Of a stretch of 43,632 bases of DNA, positions 35,333-43,632 are shown in pieces. The stretch's first letter is position 1. Each line of letters begins with the position of its first letter. Source of the stretch: an uncultured Pseudomonadota bacterium (GTDB lineage: Bacteria > Pseudomonadota > Gammaproteobacteria > Burkholderiales > SG8-39); contig CAIKRR010000074.1 in NCBI GenBank assembly GCA_903829815.1, forward strand, positions 1 through 43,632, in the 5' to 3' direction. The translations under genes and the position numbers were made by a program. The notes under the pieces were generated by a model that ran no database searches, had not been told where the DNA came from, and was given only the letters and a program-made list of their open reading frames with translations.

Positions 35333-36850
35333 GTGACCCCACCGTTGTTGCGTCTTGCCGGCATCACCAAGTCGTATGCCACGGTCCAGGCGCTTGCGGG
35401 TGTCGATCTCGACGTGCGTGCAGGCGAGATCCACGCGGTGCTGGGCGAAAACGGCGCCGGCAAATCGACCTTGATGAAGTCGATCTTCGGGGCGGTGCAA
35501 CCCGATGGCGGGGTGATCGAGTGGGAGGGCAGGCCGATCACGATCGCGTCTCCGGTCGCCGCGCGCTCATGCGGTATTGCCATGGTGTTTCAGCATTTTG
35601 CCCTGTTCGAATCGATGACTGTGGTCGAGAACGTTGCGCTTGCCCTCGGCGAACGCAGCTCGCTGAGCGTTCTGGCCAGTCGCCTGACCGAGGTGTCGTC
35701 GCGTTACGGTCTGGCCATCAATCCGGGGCAATCGGTGCATCGACTGTCGGTCGGAGAGCGCCAGCGGGTCGAGATCGTGCGATGCCTGCTGCAGTCGCCG
35801 CGGTTGCTCATCATGGACGAGCCCACCTCGGTCCTGACACCCCAGGCCATCGACCAACTGTTCGAGACCTTGCGGCGATTGGCCGCTGAAGGGACTGCCA
35901 TTTTATACGTCAGCCACAAGCTCGACGAGATCCGGCGCCTGTGCGATCGTGCCACCATCATCCGTCAGGGTCGCGTGGTAGGTACCGCAGACCCTCGGCA
36001 GGAAACGGCTTCGCGTCTGGCCGAGCTCATGATCGGTCACAGCTTTCCGCAGACCGAACGTCGTGCCAAGCGCGAAGGCGCCATTGCCCTGGAAGTTGCC
36101 GGGCTCGATGTGCCTGCCGATGGCCCCTTTGGAACCGCGCTGCGCGACATTTCGTTCCGTGTGAGGGCGGGTGAGGTGCTGGGCATTGCCGGGATCTCGG
36201 GCAATGGGCAGTCCGAACTTCTCGCCGCACTGCTGGGCAGTACGGCCTCTGCGGCGCACTCGGTCATGCTGGGTGATCGCCCGGTCGGCGCCCTGGGTGC
36301 AGCAGCGCGGCGCGGTCTGGGCCTGGCCCTGGTGCCTGAAGAGCGCCTTGGCGTCGGCGCAGTGCCCGAGATGAGTCTGGCCCAGAATGCCCTGCTCACC
36401 GCGTATGGGCAGGGCCTGGTGCAGCGGGGCGTGGTTGCCATGAAGCGCACCTGGGCCTATGCCGAGCGCTGCATCGCCGATTACTCCGTGCGCGCCTCGG
36501 GTGCGGGGGCGCCGGCGGCCAGTCTGTCGGGAGGCAATCTGCAGAAGTTCATCGTTGCCCGCGAGATCGCACAAGGGCCCCGAGTGCTCGTCCTGGCGCA
36601 ACCGACCTGGGGCGTCGATGTCGCTGCCACGGCTTTCATCCGGCAGCGCGTGATCGATCTGGCTGCCAACGGCGTGGCGGTGCTGGTCATTTCGGACGAT
36701 CTTGCCGAAATCCTCGAAATCTGTGACCGTGTGGCCGTGCTCGCCTCCGGACGCCTGTCGCCCGAGCGCGACGTGCATGCGACCCATGCGGCCGAGATCG
36801 GTCGCTGGATGGCTGGCGTCTTCATCGATGCCGAGGTGGTGGCCGCATGA
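35333..36850 (+). CDS. nupO: Nucleoside-type ABC importer ATPase (YufO/NupO-like)
   Basis: Double ATPase of 505 aa, the size of NupO/RbsA-type proteins. First domain: Walker A GENGAGKST (38-46), signature LSVGERQRVEI, Walker B LLIMDEPTSVLTPQ. Second domain: degenerate Walker A GISGNGQSE, signature LSGGNLQKFIVARE, and VLVLAQPTWGVDVAA, in which the catalytic Asp-Glu is replaced, as is normal for this family. The GTG at 35333 has GAGG 7 nt upstream; other in-frame starts lie in noncoding-looking sequence. The ATGA overlap with the permease gene shows an operon. With the BmpA-type receptor, the family points to nucleosides or related purines. Confidence 0.9.
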   Translation: MTPPLLRLAGITKSYATVQALAGVDLDVRAGEIHAVLGENGAGKSTLMKSIFGAVQPDGGVIEWEGRPITIASPVAARSCGIAMVFQHFALFESMTVVENVALALGERSSLSVLASRLTEVSSRYGLAINPGQSVHRLSVGERQRVEIVRCLLQSPRLLIMDEPTSVLTPQAIDQLFETLRRLAAEGTAILYVSHKLDEIRRLCDRATIIRQGRVVGTADPRQETASRLAELMIGHSFPQTERRAKREGAIALEVAGLDVPADGPFGTALRDISFRVRAGEVLGIAGISGNGQSELLAALLGSTASAAHSVMLGDRPVGALGAAARRGLGLALVPEERLGVGAVPEMSLAQNALLTAYGQGLVQRGVVAMKRTWAYAERCIADYSVRASGAGAPAASLSGGNLQKFIVAREIAQGPRVLVLAQPTWGVDVAATAFIRQRVIDLAANGVAVLVISDDLAEILEICDRVAVLASGRLSPERDVHATHAAEIGRWMAGVFIDAEVVAA

Positions 36851-37995
36851 TGGGTTTCGAACTGGTGCGTCGTGCGGCGCCCTCGCGGCGCATGCAGGTG
36901 CTGGCACCGCTGCAGGCGGTGCTGCTCACCCTGATGGCCGGGCTGGGGCTTTTTGCGCTGCTGGGGCAGAACCCGATGCACGCCTTCCACGAGTTCTTCA
37001 TCGCGCCGCTGTCCACCGCCAATGGCGTGAGTGAACTGCTGCTGAAGGCTTCGCCCCTGTGCCTCATCGGTTTGGGGCTGGCGATCGCCTATCGCGCCAA
37101 CGTATGGAATATCGGCGCCGAGGGACAGATGTACATGGGTGGGGTTTTCGCCACCGGATTGGCGATCCACTTCCAGGAGAGTTGGGGTGCCTTCCTGCTG
37201 CCGGCGATGATCGTTGCGGGGATGGCGGGCGGCATGCTGTGGGCATCGCTCACGGCGCTGTGTCGCGCCCGCTTTCACGCCAGCGAGATTCTGGTGAGTC
37301 TCATGCTGACCTACGTGGCCAATCTGGTCGTCAAGTATCTGGTCTTCGGCCCCTGGCAGGATCCTCAGGCCAACAATTTCCCGCTCACGGTCGAGTTTCA
37401 GGACAACGCGCTCTTTCCGCTGCTGGCTGCCCTGGGGTGGGAGTGGTTCGAAGGCACCCGCCTCAACCTGTCGATCGTGATCACCCTGGTGGCGATTCCG
37501 CTGGCCTGGTTCTTCTGCCAGCGTACCTTCGCCGGATTTCAACTGGCGGTTGCCGGGGTGGCGCCGGCTGCGGCTCGCTATGCCGGCTTCAGTGCGTCCC
37601 GAGCAATCTGGATGGCCATGCTCGCCAGTGGCGGCGCAGCCGGTCTGGCGGGCGTGAGCGAGGTGGCCGGGCCGATCGGTCAGCTGAACGATCGCTGGAC
37701 GCCCGAGTACGGCTTCACAGCCATCATTGTGGCGACCCTGGCGCGCCTCAATCCGCTGGCGGTGCCGGTGGCGGCGCTCCTGATGGCACTGCTTTATCTG
37801 GGTGGCGAATCGGTCCAGATCGGGCTCCAGCTGCCCAAGTCCATCAGTCAGGTCTTCCAGGGTCTTTTGCTGATGTTTCTGCTGGGCAGCGAGGTTCTGG
37901 TGCGGTTCCGCTTGCGCCGGCGTCATCCCACAGCACACGCCGCGCCCTCGGCGAGTGTCAGTGTCGCCACTGCAGCAGGGGAGAAGGCAGCATGA
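36847..37995 (+). CDS. nupP: Nucleoside-type ABC importer permease 1 (YufP/NupP-like)
   Basis: Inner-membrane permease of the BPD_transp_2 family, 382 aa, with eight or more hydrophobic segments. Diagnostic segments include GLGLAIAYRANVWNIGAEGQMYMGG and SEILVSLMLTYVANLVV. The ATG (two in tandem) overlaps the nupO stop, and the stop overlaps the nupQ ATG (ATGA). The C-terminal 20 residues after the last helix are Ala/Ser-rich and probably disordered. Confidence 0.92.
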   Translation: MMGFELVRRAAPSRRMQVLAPLQAVLLTLMAGLGLFALLGQNPMHAFHEFFIAPLSTANGVSELLLKASPLCLIGLGLAIAYRANVWNIGAEGQMYMGGVFATGLAIHFQESWGAFLLPAMIVAGMAGGMLWASLTALCRARFHASEILVSLMLTYVANLVVKYLVFGPWQDPQANNFPLTVEFQDNALFPLLAALGWEWFEGTRLNLSIVITLVAIPLAWFFCQRTFAGFQLAVAGVAPAAARYAGFSASRAIWMAMLASGGAAGLAGVSEVAGPIGQLNDRWTPEYGFTAIIVATLARLNPLAVPVAALLMALLYLGGESVQIGLQLPKSISQVFQGLLLMFLLGSEVLVRFRLRRRHPTAHAAPSASVSVATAAGEKAA

Positions 37996-38915
37996 CGCTC
38001 TCGGTGACGCCTCTTGTTGCCAGTGCCATCGCCGCCGCCATCCCGCTGCTGATCGCCGCGCTGGGCGAACTGGTCACCGAACGCGCAGGGCTGCTCAATC
38101 TGGGCCTCGAGGGCATGATGCTGATGGGGGCACTGGCGGCCTTTGTGGCGATCACCCATGGCGCCAGCTTGCCCTGGGCGTTGCTGGCTGGCATGCTGGC
38201 CGGTGCAGCAGGGGCACTCGTGTTCGGTTTCCTCACCATTACCTTGCAGGCCAGTCAGGTGGCTACCGGGCTCTCGCTCACCATTCTGGGGGCCGGCATC
38301 AGTTCCTTTCTCGGTCGGGATTATGTCGGCTACCGGGCCCCGGCTACCTTCGAGACGCTGCCCATCCCTGGTCTGGCAGACCTGCCTGTGGTCGGGCCGC
38401 TCTTTGACCTGAACGTCCTCGGGTATGCGGCACTGCTCGCCGTGGTGGGCGTGTGGTATTTCCTGCAGCGCAGCCGGCTTGGCTTGCATCTGCGCTCGGT
38501 AGGCGAATCACCGGCAGTGGCGCGTTCGCTAGGTCTCCGCGTCAATCGCATCCGGTATGGTGCGGTCCTGTTTGGCGGTGCCATGGCCGGCATGGCCGGA
38601 ACCTACTATGCGCTTGCCCAACTCAAGATGTGGCAAGAGGGTCTCACCAGCGGCAATGGATGGATCGCGCTGGCGCTGGTGGTCTTTGCGACCTGGCGGC
38701 CAGGCCGCGTTGCGATCGGGGCGCTGCTCTTCGGCGGTGTGACCGCGCTGGGCCTGTGGTTGCAGACAGTGGGCGTGGGCGTCTCGACGTTTGCTCTGGC
38801 GAGTCTTCCCTACCTCGCGACGATTGTTGTTCTCGTATCGATATCGGCCGACCAGCAGGCGCTGCGTCGCCATGCGCCGGCCGCGCTGGGCAAACCCTTC
38901 TTCGATGGTGATTGA
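37992..38915 (+). CDS. nupQ: Nucleoside-type ABC importer permease 2 (YufQ/NupQ-like)
   Basis: Second channel subunit, 307 aa, typical of NupQ. Recognisable by ATERAGLLNLG-type start (here VTERAGLLNLGLEGMMLMGA), RSRLGLHLRSVGESPAVARSLG and the glycine-rich membrane segments that follow. The start is set by the ATGA overlap with nupP. Followed after 66 bases by the binding protein gene. Confidence 0.93.
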   Translation: MTLSVTPLVASAIAAAIPLLIAALGELVTERAGLLNLGLEGMMLMGALAAFVAITHGASLPWALLAGMLAGAAGALVFGFLTITLQASQVATGLSLTILGAGISSFLGRDYVGYRAPATFETLPIPGLADLPVVGPLFDLNVLGYAALLAVVGVWYFLQRSRLGLHLRSVGESPAVARSLGLRVNRIRYGAVLFGGAMAGMAGTYYALAQLKMWQEGLTSGNGWIALALVVFATWRPGRVAIGALLFGGVTALGLWLQTVGVGVSTFALASLPYLATIVVLVSISADQQALRRHAPAALGKPFFDGD

Positions 38916-38981
38916 CTGTTCAAGCAGCCGCTTTTCCAACACGCATGATCCGCATTACCTGACAACTTCAAGGAGAAAACC

Positions 38982-40067
38982 ATGAAACGAAGCACTTTCC
39001 TCGGCGCGACCGTCGCGTCGCTCGCGCTCGCGACACTGGGTCTGGGCGCTGCAAGCGCGGCCGAGCCACTGAAGGCCGCGTTTGTCTACGTGGGGCCGGT
39101 GGGTGACGGTGGCTGGACCTACGCCCATGACCTCGGTCGCAAGGCGATGGAGAAGGCGCTCGGTGGCAAGGTGGTCTCGACCATCGTCGAGAATGTGCCC
39201 GAGAGCGGAGATGCCGAGCGCGTGATCCGCGATCTGGCAGCCAAGGGCAACAAGCTCATCTTCACGACCTCGTTCGGCTACATGGACTCCACCCTGAAGG
39301 TGGCCAAGAGCTTCCCGAAGGTCGAGTTTTACCATGCCACCGGGTTCAAGTCGGCGCCCAACGTCACCATCTACAACTCGCGCATGTACGAGCCCGCCTA
39401 TCTCGCCGGCATCATCGCGGGCCACATGTCGAAGTCAGGCAAGCTCGGTGTTGTCGCATCCTTCCCGATCCCTGAGGTCGTGCGCAACATCAACGCGTAC
39501 ACCATGGGCGCGCGAACGGTAAACCCGGCCATCACGACCAAGGTCGTGTGGGTCAGCACCTGGTACGACCCGACCAAGGAGCGTCAGGCCGCTGAAGCGC
39601 TGATCGGTCAAGGCGTCGATGTGCTGATCCAGAACACCGACTCATCGGCGCCGCTCCAGGCGGCACAGGACAAGGGCGTCTATGCCTTCGGTTGGGATTC
39701 GGACATGACGGCCTACGGCCCCAAGGCCCATCTGGCTTCGGCGATCGAGATCTGGGGTGGCTACTATACGAAGGCGGCTGAGGCTGCCGTTGCGGGCAAG
39801 CCGTTGAAACAGACCGTCTGGGGCGGCATCAAGGAAGGCATGAATGACCTGGTGAGCATCAACCCGATCGTCCCCGAAGCGGCGCGCAAGCAGGTCGCCG
39901 ACAAGCGGGCCGAAATCGCGGCCGGCAAGCTGGTGTTCACCGGTCCGATCAAGGGCCAGGACGGGTCGATGAAGGTCGCCGCCGGCAAGTCGCTGACCGA
40001 CAAGGAAGTCGACAGCATCAACTGGTATGTCGAAGGCGTGGAAGGGCAGTTGCCCGGCCAGAAGTAG
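38982..40067 (+). CDS. BmpA/PnrA-family periplasmic nucleoside-binding protein
   Basis: Receptor for the importer, 361 aa. The strong ribosome site AAGGAGA is 6 nt from the ATG. The signal peptide MKRSTFLGATVASLALATLG... is cleaved near ASA before AEPLKAAFVYVGPVGDGGWTYAHD, the typical BMP-family start. FTTSFGYMDSTLKVAK, FYHATG and EPAYLAGIIAGHMSKSGKLG follow family patterns; FGWDSDM lies in the ligand pocket. There is no lipobox Cys, so it is a soluble periplasmic protein. Members bind purine nucleosides, but some Proteobacterial relatives may bind other purine-like ligands. Placed last in the operon, unlike Gram-positive versions where the receptor is first. Confidence 0.92.
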   Translation: MKRSTFLGATVASLALATLGLGAASAAEPLKAAFVYVGPVGDGGWTYAHDLGRKAMEKALGGKVVSTIVENVPESGDAERVIRDLAAKGNKLIFTTSFGYMDSTLKVAKSFPKVEFYHATGFKSAPNVTIYNSRMYEPAYLAGIIAGHMSKSGKLGVVASFPIPEVVRNINAYTMGARTVNPAITTKVVWVSTWYDPTKERQAAEALIGQGVDVLIQNTDSSAPLQAAQDKGVYAFGWDSDMTAYGPKAHLASAIEIWGGYYTKAAEAAVAGKPLKQTVWGGIKEGMNDLVSINPIVPEAARKQVADKRAEIAAGKLVFTGPIKGQDGSMKVAAGKSLTDKEVDSINWYVEGVEGQLPGQK

Positions 40068-40100
40068 GCCTCGCGCGAAACTCGGCCGCTCAGCTGAACG

Positions 40101-40133
40101 CGGTTGGTGTGCCCGTATTGGGCGCGCCAACCG
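40101..40133 (+). terminator. Very stable stem-loop after the nucleoside importer operon
   Basis: CGGTTGGTGTGCCC (40101-40114) pairs along its full length with GGGCGCGCCAACCG (40120-40133), counting two G-U pairs that exist only in plus-strand RNA, around the loop GTATT. There is no U-tract, so it may end transcription with Rho or protect the 3' end of the mRNA. Confidence 0.55.
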
Positions 40134-40194
40134 TACTGAAGTCCGCAAAACGCCAGCGCATACAGCATGCGTGTCTCAAAGCACCGCGCGATGG

Positions 40195-40224
40195 TTGACG
40201 CGTGCGCAAAAAGCCCGTTATACT
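40195..40224 (+). promoter_or_regulatory. Sigma-70-type promoter of the str operon
   Basis: -35 TTGACG (40195-40200) and -10 TATACT (40219-40224) are separated by 18 bases. Both hexamers match five of six consensus positions. Predicted transcript start is near 40231, giving a leader of about 120 bases before rpsL. Confidence 0.8.
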
Positions 40225-40255
40225 CCCAAGTCTTTGGTTGTTGACCCGCGTTCCA

Positions 40256-40300
40256 GCGGCAGGCGACGTTCTTGCCCGCCGGTTGGCGCGTCTCTTTTTT
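40256..40300 (+). promoter_or_regulatory. Possible attenuator in the rpsL leader
   Basis: A short stem CGCC-GGTT-GGCG (40277-40288) is followed by CGTCTCTTTTTT (to 40300), resembling an intrinsic terminator. The upstream segment GCGGCA (around 40257-40262) can pair with TGCCCGC (about 40273-40279), which would compete with that stem. This suggests conditional read-through into the str operon; it rests only on base pairing. Confidence 0.35.
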
Positions 40301-40353
40301 AAATTCCTCGCGGCGGTGTCCGATGCGCCCGGGGCTCTGGAAGTTTCTGATCC

Positions 40354-40731
40354 ATGCCCACAATCAGCCAGCTTATCCGCAAGCCGCGCGCCCGCGTGCC
40401 TGCCAAGAGCAAGGTGCCAGCGCTGAGCGGCTCGCCCGCTCGTCGGGGCGTCTGCACCCGCGTCTACACCACGACGCCGAAGAAGCCCAACTCCGCCATG
40501 CGGAAGGTCGCCAAGGTTCGCCTGACGAACGGCTTCGAGGTCATCAGCTACATCGGCGGTGAAGGACACAATCTCCAGGAACACTCGGTCGTCCTGATCC
40601 GCGGTGGTCGCGTCAAGGATCTCCCGGGTGTGCGTTACCACATTGTTCGCGGCAGTCTTGACCTCCAGGGTGTCAAGGACCGCAAGCAGAGCCGTTCAAA
40701 GTACGGCGCGAAGCGCCCGAAGGCCGCCTGA
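40354..40731 (+). CDS. rpsL: 30S ribosomal protein S12
   Basis: Decoding-centre protein S12, 125 aa. The sequence is almost canonical: [52 protein letters not shown] and [14 protein letters not shown]. Lys43 and Lys88 (Met counted), the common streptomycin-resistance positions, are wild type, as are Pro91 and Gly92. First gene of the str operon; rpoBC, often close upstream in Betaproteobacteria, is not directly adjacent here. Confidence 0.99.
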   Translation: MPTISQLIRKPRARVPAKSKVPALSGSPARRGVCTRVYTTTPKKPNSAMRKVAKVRLTNGFEVISYIGGEGHNLQEHSVVLIRGGRVKDLPGVRYHIVRGSLDLQGVKDRKQSRSKYGAKRPKAA

Positions 40732-40764
40732 GCGCGCCCCTTCTGACCTGACGACGAGAAAAGC

Positions 40765-41235
40765 ATGCCACGACGCAGAGAAGTACCGAAACGCGACATT
40801 CTCCCGGACCCCAAGTTCGGCAGTGTTGATGTCGCCAAGTTCGTCAATGTCCTGATGGACAGCGGCAAGAAGTCGGTTGCCGAGCGCATCCTCTACGGTG
40901 CCTTCGAGACGATCAAGACGCGCTCGAGCAAGGATCCGCTCGAGGTGTTCAATGCGGCTATCGCCAATATCCGACCGGTGGTCGAAGTCAAGAGCCGTCG
41001 CGTAGGTGGTGCAAACTACCAGGTGCCGGTTGAAGTGCGCCCTGTGCGCCGCATGGCGCTGTCGATGCGTTGGTTGCGGGAAGCCGCCAAGAAGCGCCCC
41101 GAGAAGTCGATGGACGCCCGCCTGGCAGCCGAATTGATGGAAGCGGCCGAAGGTCGTGGGTCGGCAATCAAGAAGCGTGAGGAAGTGCACCGCATGGCTG
41201 AGGCCAACAAGGCCTTCGCCCACTACCGCTTCTAA
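40765..41235 (+). CDS. rpsG: 30S ribosomal protein S7
   Basis: Primary 16S rRNA-binding protein of the small-subunit head, 156 aa, full length. [19 protein letters not shown] at the N-terminus and [19 protein letters not shown] are hallmark segments. Only 33 bases separate it from rpsL, shorter than the E. coli intercistronic region where S7 binds its own mRNA. Confidence 0.99.
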   Translation: MPRRREVPKRDILPDPKFGSVDVAKFVNVLMDSGKKSVAERILYGAFETIKTRSSKDPLEVFNAAIANIRPVVEVKSRRVGGANYQVPVEVRPVRRMALSMRWLREAAKKRPEKSMDARLAAELMEAAEGRGSAIKKREEVHRMAEANKAFAHYRF

Positions 41236-41335
41236 GCGCACACGTCGGCGTCTGGCAGTCGCCGATGCGGGAGTCCGGAGTGTGGCCGCGCGCCGCGTCC
41301 GGTTCCTGACTGACTGCCCTGAGATGGTTACGGCA

Positions 41336-41362
41336 AGGGGAGTTTCCCCTCGTCCTGTTTTT
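41336..41362 (+). promoter_or_regulatory. Stem-loop and U-rich tract just before the fusA ribosome site
   Basis: AGGGGA (41336-41341) pairs with TCCCCT (41345-41350) around GTT, followed by CGTCCTGTTTTT. It lies in the 138-base rpsG-fusA gap and ends next to GGAG (41363-41366). It could act as a weak terminator that lowers fusA expression, or as a translational element. Confidence 0.4.
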
Positions 41363-41373
41363 GGAGATGATCC

Positions 41374-43482
41374 GTGGCTCGCAAGACGCCTATCGACCGC
41401 TACCGCAACATCGGTATCAGCGCGCACATCGACGCTGGAAAGACCACGACGACGGAGCGGATCCTGTTTTACACCGGCGTGAACCACAAGCTGGGCGAAG
41501 TCCATGATGGCGCTGCCACGATGGATTGGATGGAGCAGGAGCAAGAGCGCGGGATCACGATCACCTCGGCCGCGACCACCTGCTTCTGGAGCGGCATGGA
41601 TCGCTCGTTTCCTGAGCATCGCATCAACATCATCGATACGCCCGGTCACGTCGACTTCACCATCGAGGTGGAGCGTTCGATGCGCGTCATCGATGGCGCC
41701 TGCATGGTGTATGACTCGGTCGGTGGCGTGCAGCCCCAGTCGGAAACGGTGTGGCGGCAGGCCAACAAGTACAAGGTGCCGCGCCTTGCCTTCGTCAACA
41801 AGATGGACCGTGTCGGCGCGAACTTCTTTCGCGTGTACGAACAGATTCGCGGTCGCTTGCGCGGCAATCCGGTCATCATTCAGGTACCGATCGGTGCCGA
41901 AGATGTCTTCGAAGGCGTGGTCGATCTGGTCCGCATGAAGGCCATCTACTGGGATGACGCCAGCCAGGGTATCGAGTTCGAGACGCGGGACATTCCCGAA
42001 GATCTGAAGCCCTTGTGTGACGAGTGGCGTGAAAAGATGATCGAGGCCGCCGCCGAGGCCAACGACGACCTGATGACGAAGTACCTGGAGACCGGCGAAC
42101 TCTCGATGGAAGAGATCAAGCTGGGGCTGCGCACTCGCACGATCGCCAGCCAGATCGTGCCGATGCTCTGCGGTTCAGCCTTCAAGAACAAGGGCGTGCA
42201 GGCCATGCTCGATGCCGTCATCGAGTACTTGCCGGCACCGTCCGATATCCCGCCGGTGAACGGTGAAGACGACGATGGCAAGCCCGCCACCCGTGAGGCC
42301 GCCGATGCTGCGCCGTTCTCCGCGCTCGCATTCAAGATCATGACTGACCCCTACGTCGGCCAGCTCACGTTCGTGCGTGTGTACTCGGGTGTGCTCAAGT
42401 CGGGCGATTCAGTCATCACTTCCGGTCGTGGCCGAAAGGAACGCATCGGTCGCTTGCTGCAAATGCATGCCAACCAGCGTGACGAAATCAAGGAAGTGCT
42501 GGCCGGTGATATCGCCGCCGTGGTCGGTCTCAAGGAAGTGACCACCGGTGAGACGCTGTGTGATCCTGACAAGCTCATCGTGCTCGAGCGCATGGAGTTC
42601 CCCGAGCCGGTGATTTCGCAGGCCGTCGAACCCAAGACCAAGGCCGACCAGGAAAAGATGGGTGTCGCGCTCAATCGTCTTGCTCAGGAAGACCCGTCGT
42701 TCCGCGTGCGTACCGATGAAGAGTCGGGCCAGACCATCATCTCGGGGATGGGCGAACTGCATCTCGAAATCATCGTCGACCGCATGAAACGCGAGTTCGG
42801 CGTTGAAGCCAGCGTCGGCAAGCCCCAGGTGGCTTACCGCGAAACCATCAAGAAGACCTGCGCCGAAATCGAAGGCAAGTTCATCAAGCAGTCGGGTGGT
42901 CGTGGCCAGTACGGTCACGTCGTACTCAAGATCGAGCCGCAGGAGCCTGGCAAGGGTTTCGAGTTCGTCGACGCAATCAAGGGTGGCGTGGTTCCGCGCG
43001 AATACATACCCGCCGTTCAGAAGGGTGTCGAAGAAGCCTTGCGTGATGGCGTGTTGGCCGGCTTCCCGGTCGTTGACGTGAAGGTCACCCTTTTCTTCGG
43101 CTCCTACCATGACGTGGACTCGAACGAAAACGCGTTCAAGATGGCGGCCATTTTCGGCTTCAAGGACGGGTGCCGTGCGGCTTCGCCGATCCTGCTCGAG
43201 CCCATCATGGCCGTCGAAGTCGAGACGCCTGAAGATTTCATGGGCAATGTGATGGGCGATCTGTCAGGGCGCCGCGGCATGGTTCAGGGCATGGACGACA
43301 TTGGTGGCGCCAAGGCCATCCGTGCTGAAGTACCTCTGGCCGAGATGTTCGGCTACTCGACCACGCTGCGTTCGCTTTCACAGGGTCGCGCGACCTACAC
43401 CATGGAGTTCAAGCACTACTCCGAGGCTCCGAAGAACGTAGCCGATGGTGTGATCAACAAGATGACCGGCAAGGACAAGTAA
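41374..43482 (+). CDS. fusA: Elongation factor G
   Basis: Ribosomal translocase GTPase, 702 aa. G1 [13 protein letters not shown], switch [16 protein letters not shown]3 DTPGHVDFT and G4 NKMDRVGA are intact; domains II-V follow with [11 protein letters not shown] (domain IV) and the C-terminal GRRGMVQGM. It begins with GTG, seven bases after GGAG. Followed by tuf after 12 bases. One copy in this window; the sequence alone does not show whether the genome has a second EF-G. Confidence 0.99.
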   Translation: MARKTPIDRYRNIGISAHIDAGKTTTTERILFYTGVNHKLGEVHDGAATMDWMEQEQERGITITSAATTCFWSGMDRSFPEHRINIIDTPGHVDFTIEVERSMRVIDGACMVYDSVGGVQPQSETVWRQANKYKVPRLAFVNKMDRVGANFFRVYEQIRGRLRGNPVIIQVPIGAEDVFEGVVDLVRMKAIYWDDASQGIEFETRDIPEDLKPLCDEWREKMIEAAAEANDDLMTKYLETGELSMEEIKLGLRTRTIASQIVPMLCGSAFKNKGVQAMLDAVIEYLPAPSDIPPVNGEDDDGKPATREAADAAPFSALAFKIMTDPYVGQLTFVRVYSGVLKSGDSVITSGRGRKERIGRLLQMHANQRDEIKEVLAGDIAAVVGLKEVTTGETLCDPDKLIVLERMEFPEPVISQAVEPKTKADQEKMGVALNRLAQEDPSFRVRTDEESGQTIISGMGELHLEIIVDRMKREFGVEASVGKPQVAYRETIKKTCAEIEGKFIKQSGGRGQYGHVVLKIEPQEPGKGFEFVDAIKGGVVPREYIPAVQKGVEEALRDGVLAGFPVVDVKVTLFFGSYHDVDSNENAFKMAAIFGFKDGCRAASPILLEPIMAVEVETPEDFMGNVMGDLSGRRGMVQGMDDIGGAKAIRAEVPLAEMFGYSTTLRSLSQGRATYTMEFKHYSEAPKNVADGVINKMTGKDK

Positions 43483-43494
43483 GGGGACCGCATC

Positions 43495-43632
43495 ATGGCC
43501 AAAGAAAAGTTCGAACGAACCAAGCCCCATGTGAACGTGGGCACGATCGGTCACGTGGACCACGGCAAGACGACGCTGACTGCGGCGATCACGACGATCC
43601 TGTCGCGCAAGTTCGGTGGCGTGGCCAAGGCC
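43495..43632 (+). CDS. tuf: Elongation factor Tu, 5' part (runs off the window)
   Basis: First 46 codons: [20 protein letters not shown] followed by [18 protein letters not shown], containing the G1 loop [15 protein letters not shown] overlaps the end of fusA as ribosome site. The remainder lies beyond the window. Confidence 0.97.
   Translation, partial: MAKEKFERTKPHVNVGTIGHVDHGKTTLTAAITTILSRKFGGVAKA

Noticed and set aside
36481-37938. A 485-codon open frame on the minus strand
   Set aside because: Antisense to nupO and nupP, with a His/Gln/Arg-rich low-information composition. The plus-strand frames carry clear ABC motifs and coupled starts.
37059-37991. Long upstream extension of nupQ in another frame of nupP
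   Set aside because: The extension overlaps the whole nupP gene and lacks membrane helices. The ATGA junction at 37992 gives a normal NupQ length.
1-43632. CRISPR arrays, tRNA or rRNA genes, insertion sequences, integrases, prophage
   Set aside because: No regularly spaced repeats, no transposase or integrase motifs, and no recognisable tRNA or rRNA segments were seen on either strand.

Overview
The window is GC-rich chromosomal DNA from a Gram-negative bacterium, most likely a betaproteobacterium of the order Burkholderiales (family not determinable by eye). The reasons are the rpsL-rpsG-fusA-tuf cluster, two orphan Bug-type (TctC-family) solute-binding proteins, many ABC importers with Sec signal peptides lacking lipoboxes, and class II (B12-dependent) ribonucleotide reductase. 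No tRNA, rRNA, CRISPR array, insertion sequence, integrase or phage gene was seen, and no gene-free stretch exceeds 300 bases.

Layout. 1-1361: an intrinsic terminator, then a short adenylate-forming (AMP-binding) enzyme lacking most of its N-terminal subdomain. 1388-8987 (minus strand): a branched-chain-amino-acid-type ABC importer, livK-livH-livMGF, in which permease LivM and both ATPases are fused into one 837-residue polypeptide, followed by a membrane-anchored Ser/Thr kinase and an AI-2E family membrane protein. 9176-11091 (plus, divergent): a 2-oxoglutarate/Fe(II) oxygenase translationally coupled to a PuuE-like polysaccharide-deacetylase-fold protein. 11177-15062: a Pho box and pstSCAB. 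15043-16712 (minus): an HPt protein and a REC-EAL c-di-GMP phosphodiesterase. 16871-21182: sixA-like phosphatase, then divergent ppx and ppk (polyphosphate metabolism). 21187-21774 (minus): msrA.

21935-27419: an NMT1/THI5-type ABC importer (binding protein, ATPase, permease), a Bug protein, an ACMSD-type amidohydrolase and a DUF2721-like membrane protein. 27518-30505: nrdJ. 30562-32624 (minus): a second 2OG/Fe(II) oxygenase and class I fructose-1,6-bisphosphatase. 32682-40067: a second Bug protein, a PucG-like ureidoglycine-glyoxylate aminotransferase and a nucleoside-type ABC importer (nupO-nupP-nupQ-bmpA). 40195-43632: str operon promoter, rpsL, rpsG, fusA and the 5' end of tuf.

Two themes recur. 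Phosphate: pstSCAB under a clear Pho box, sixA, ppx and ppk lie within 10 kb, but phoU and phoBR are not here. Nitrogen heterocycles: a PuuE-like protein, two isopenicillin-N-synthase-like oxygenases, an ACMSD-family enzyme, a PucG-like transaminase and nucleoside/NMT1-type importers are spread over 30 kb. These look like parts of a purine or pyrimidine scavenging network. That link is inference from family membership, since the genes are in separate operons. The least ordinary single object is the LivM-LivG-LivF triple fusion.
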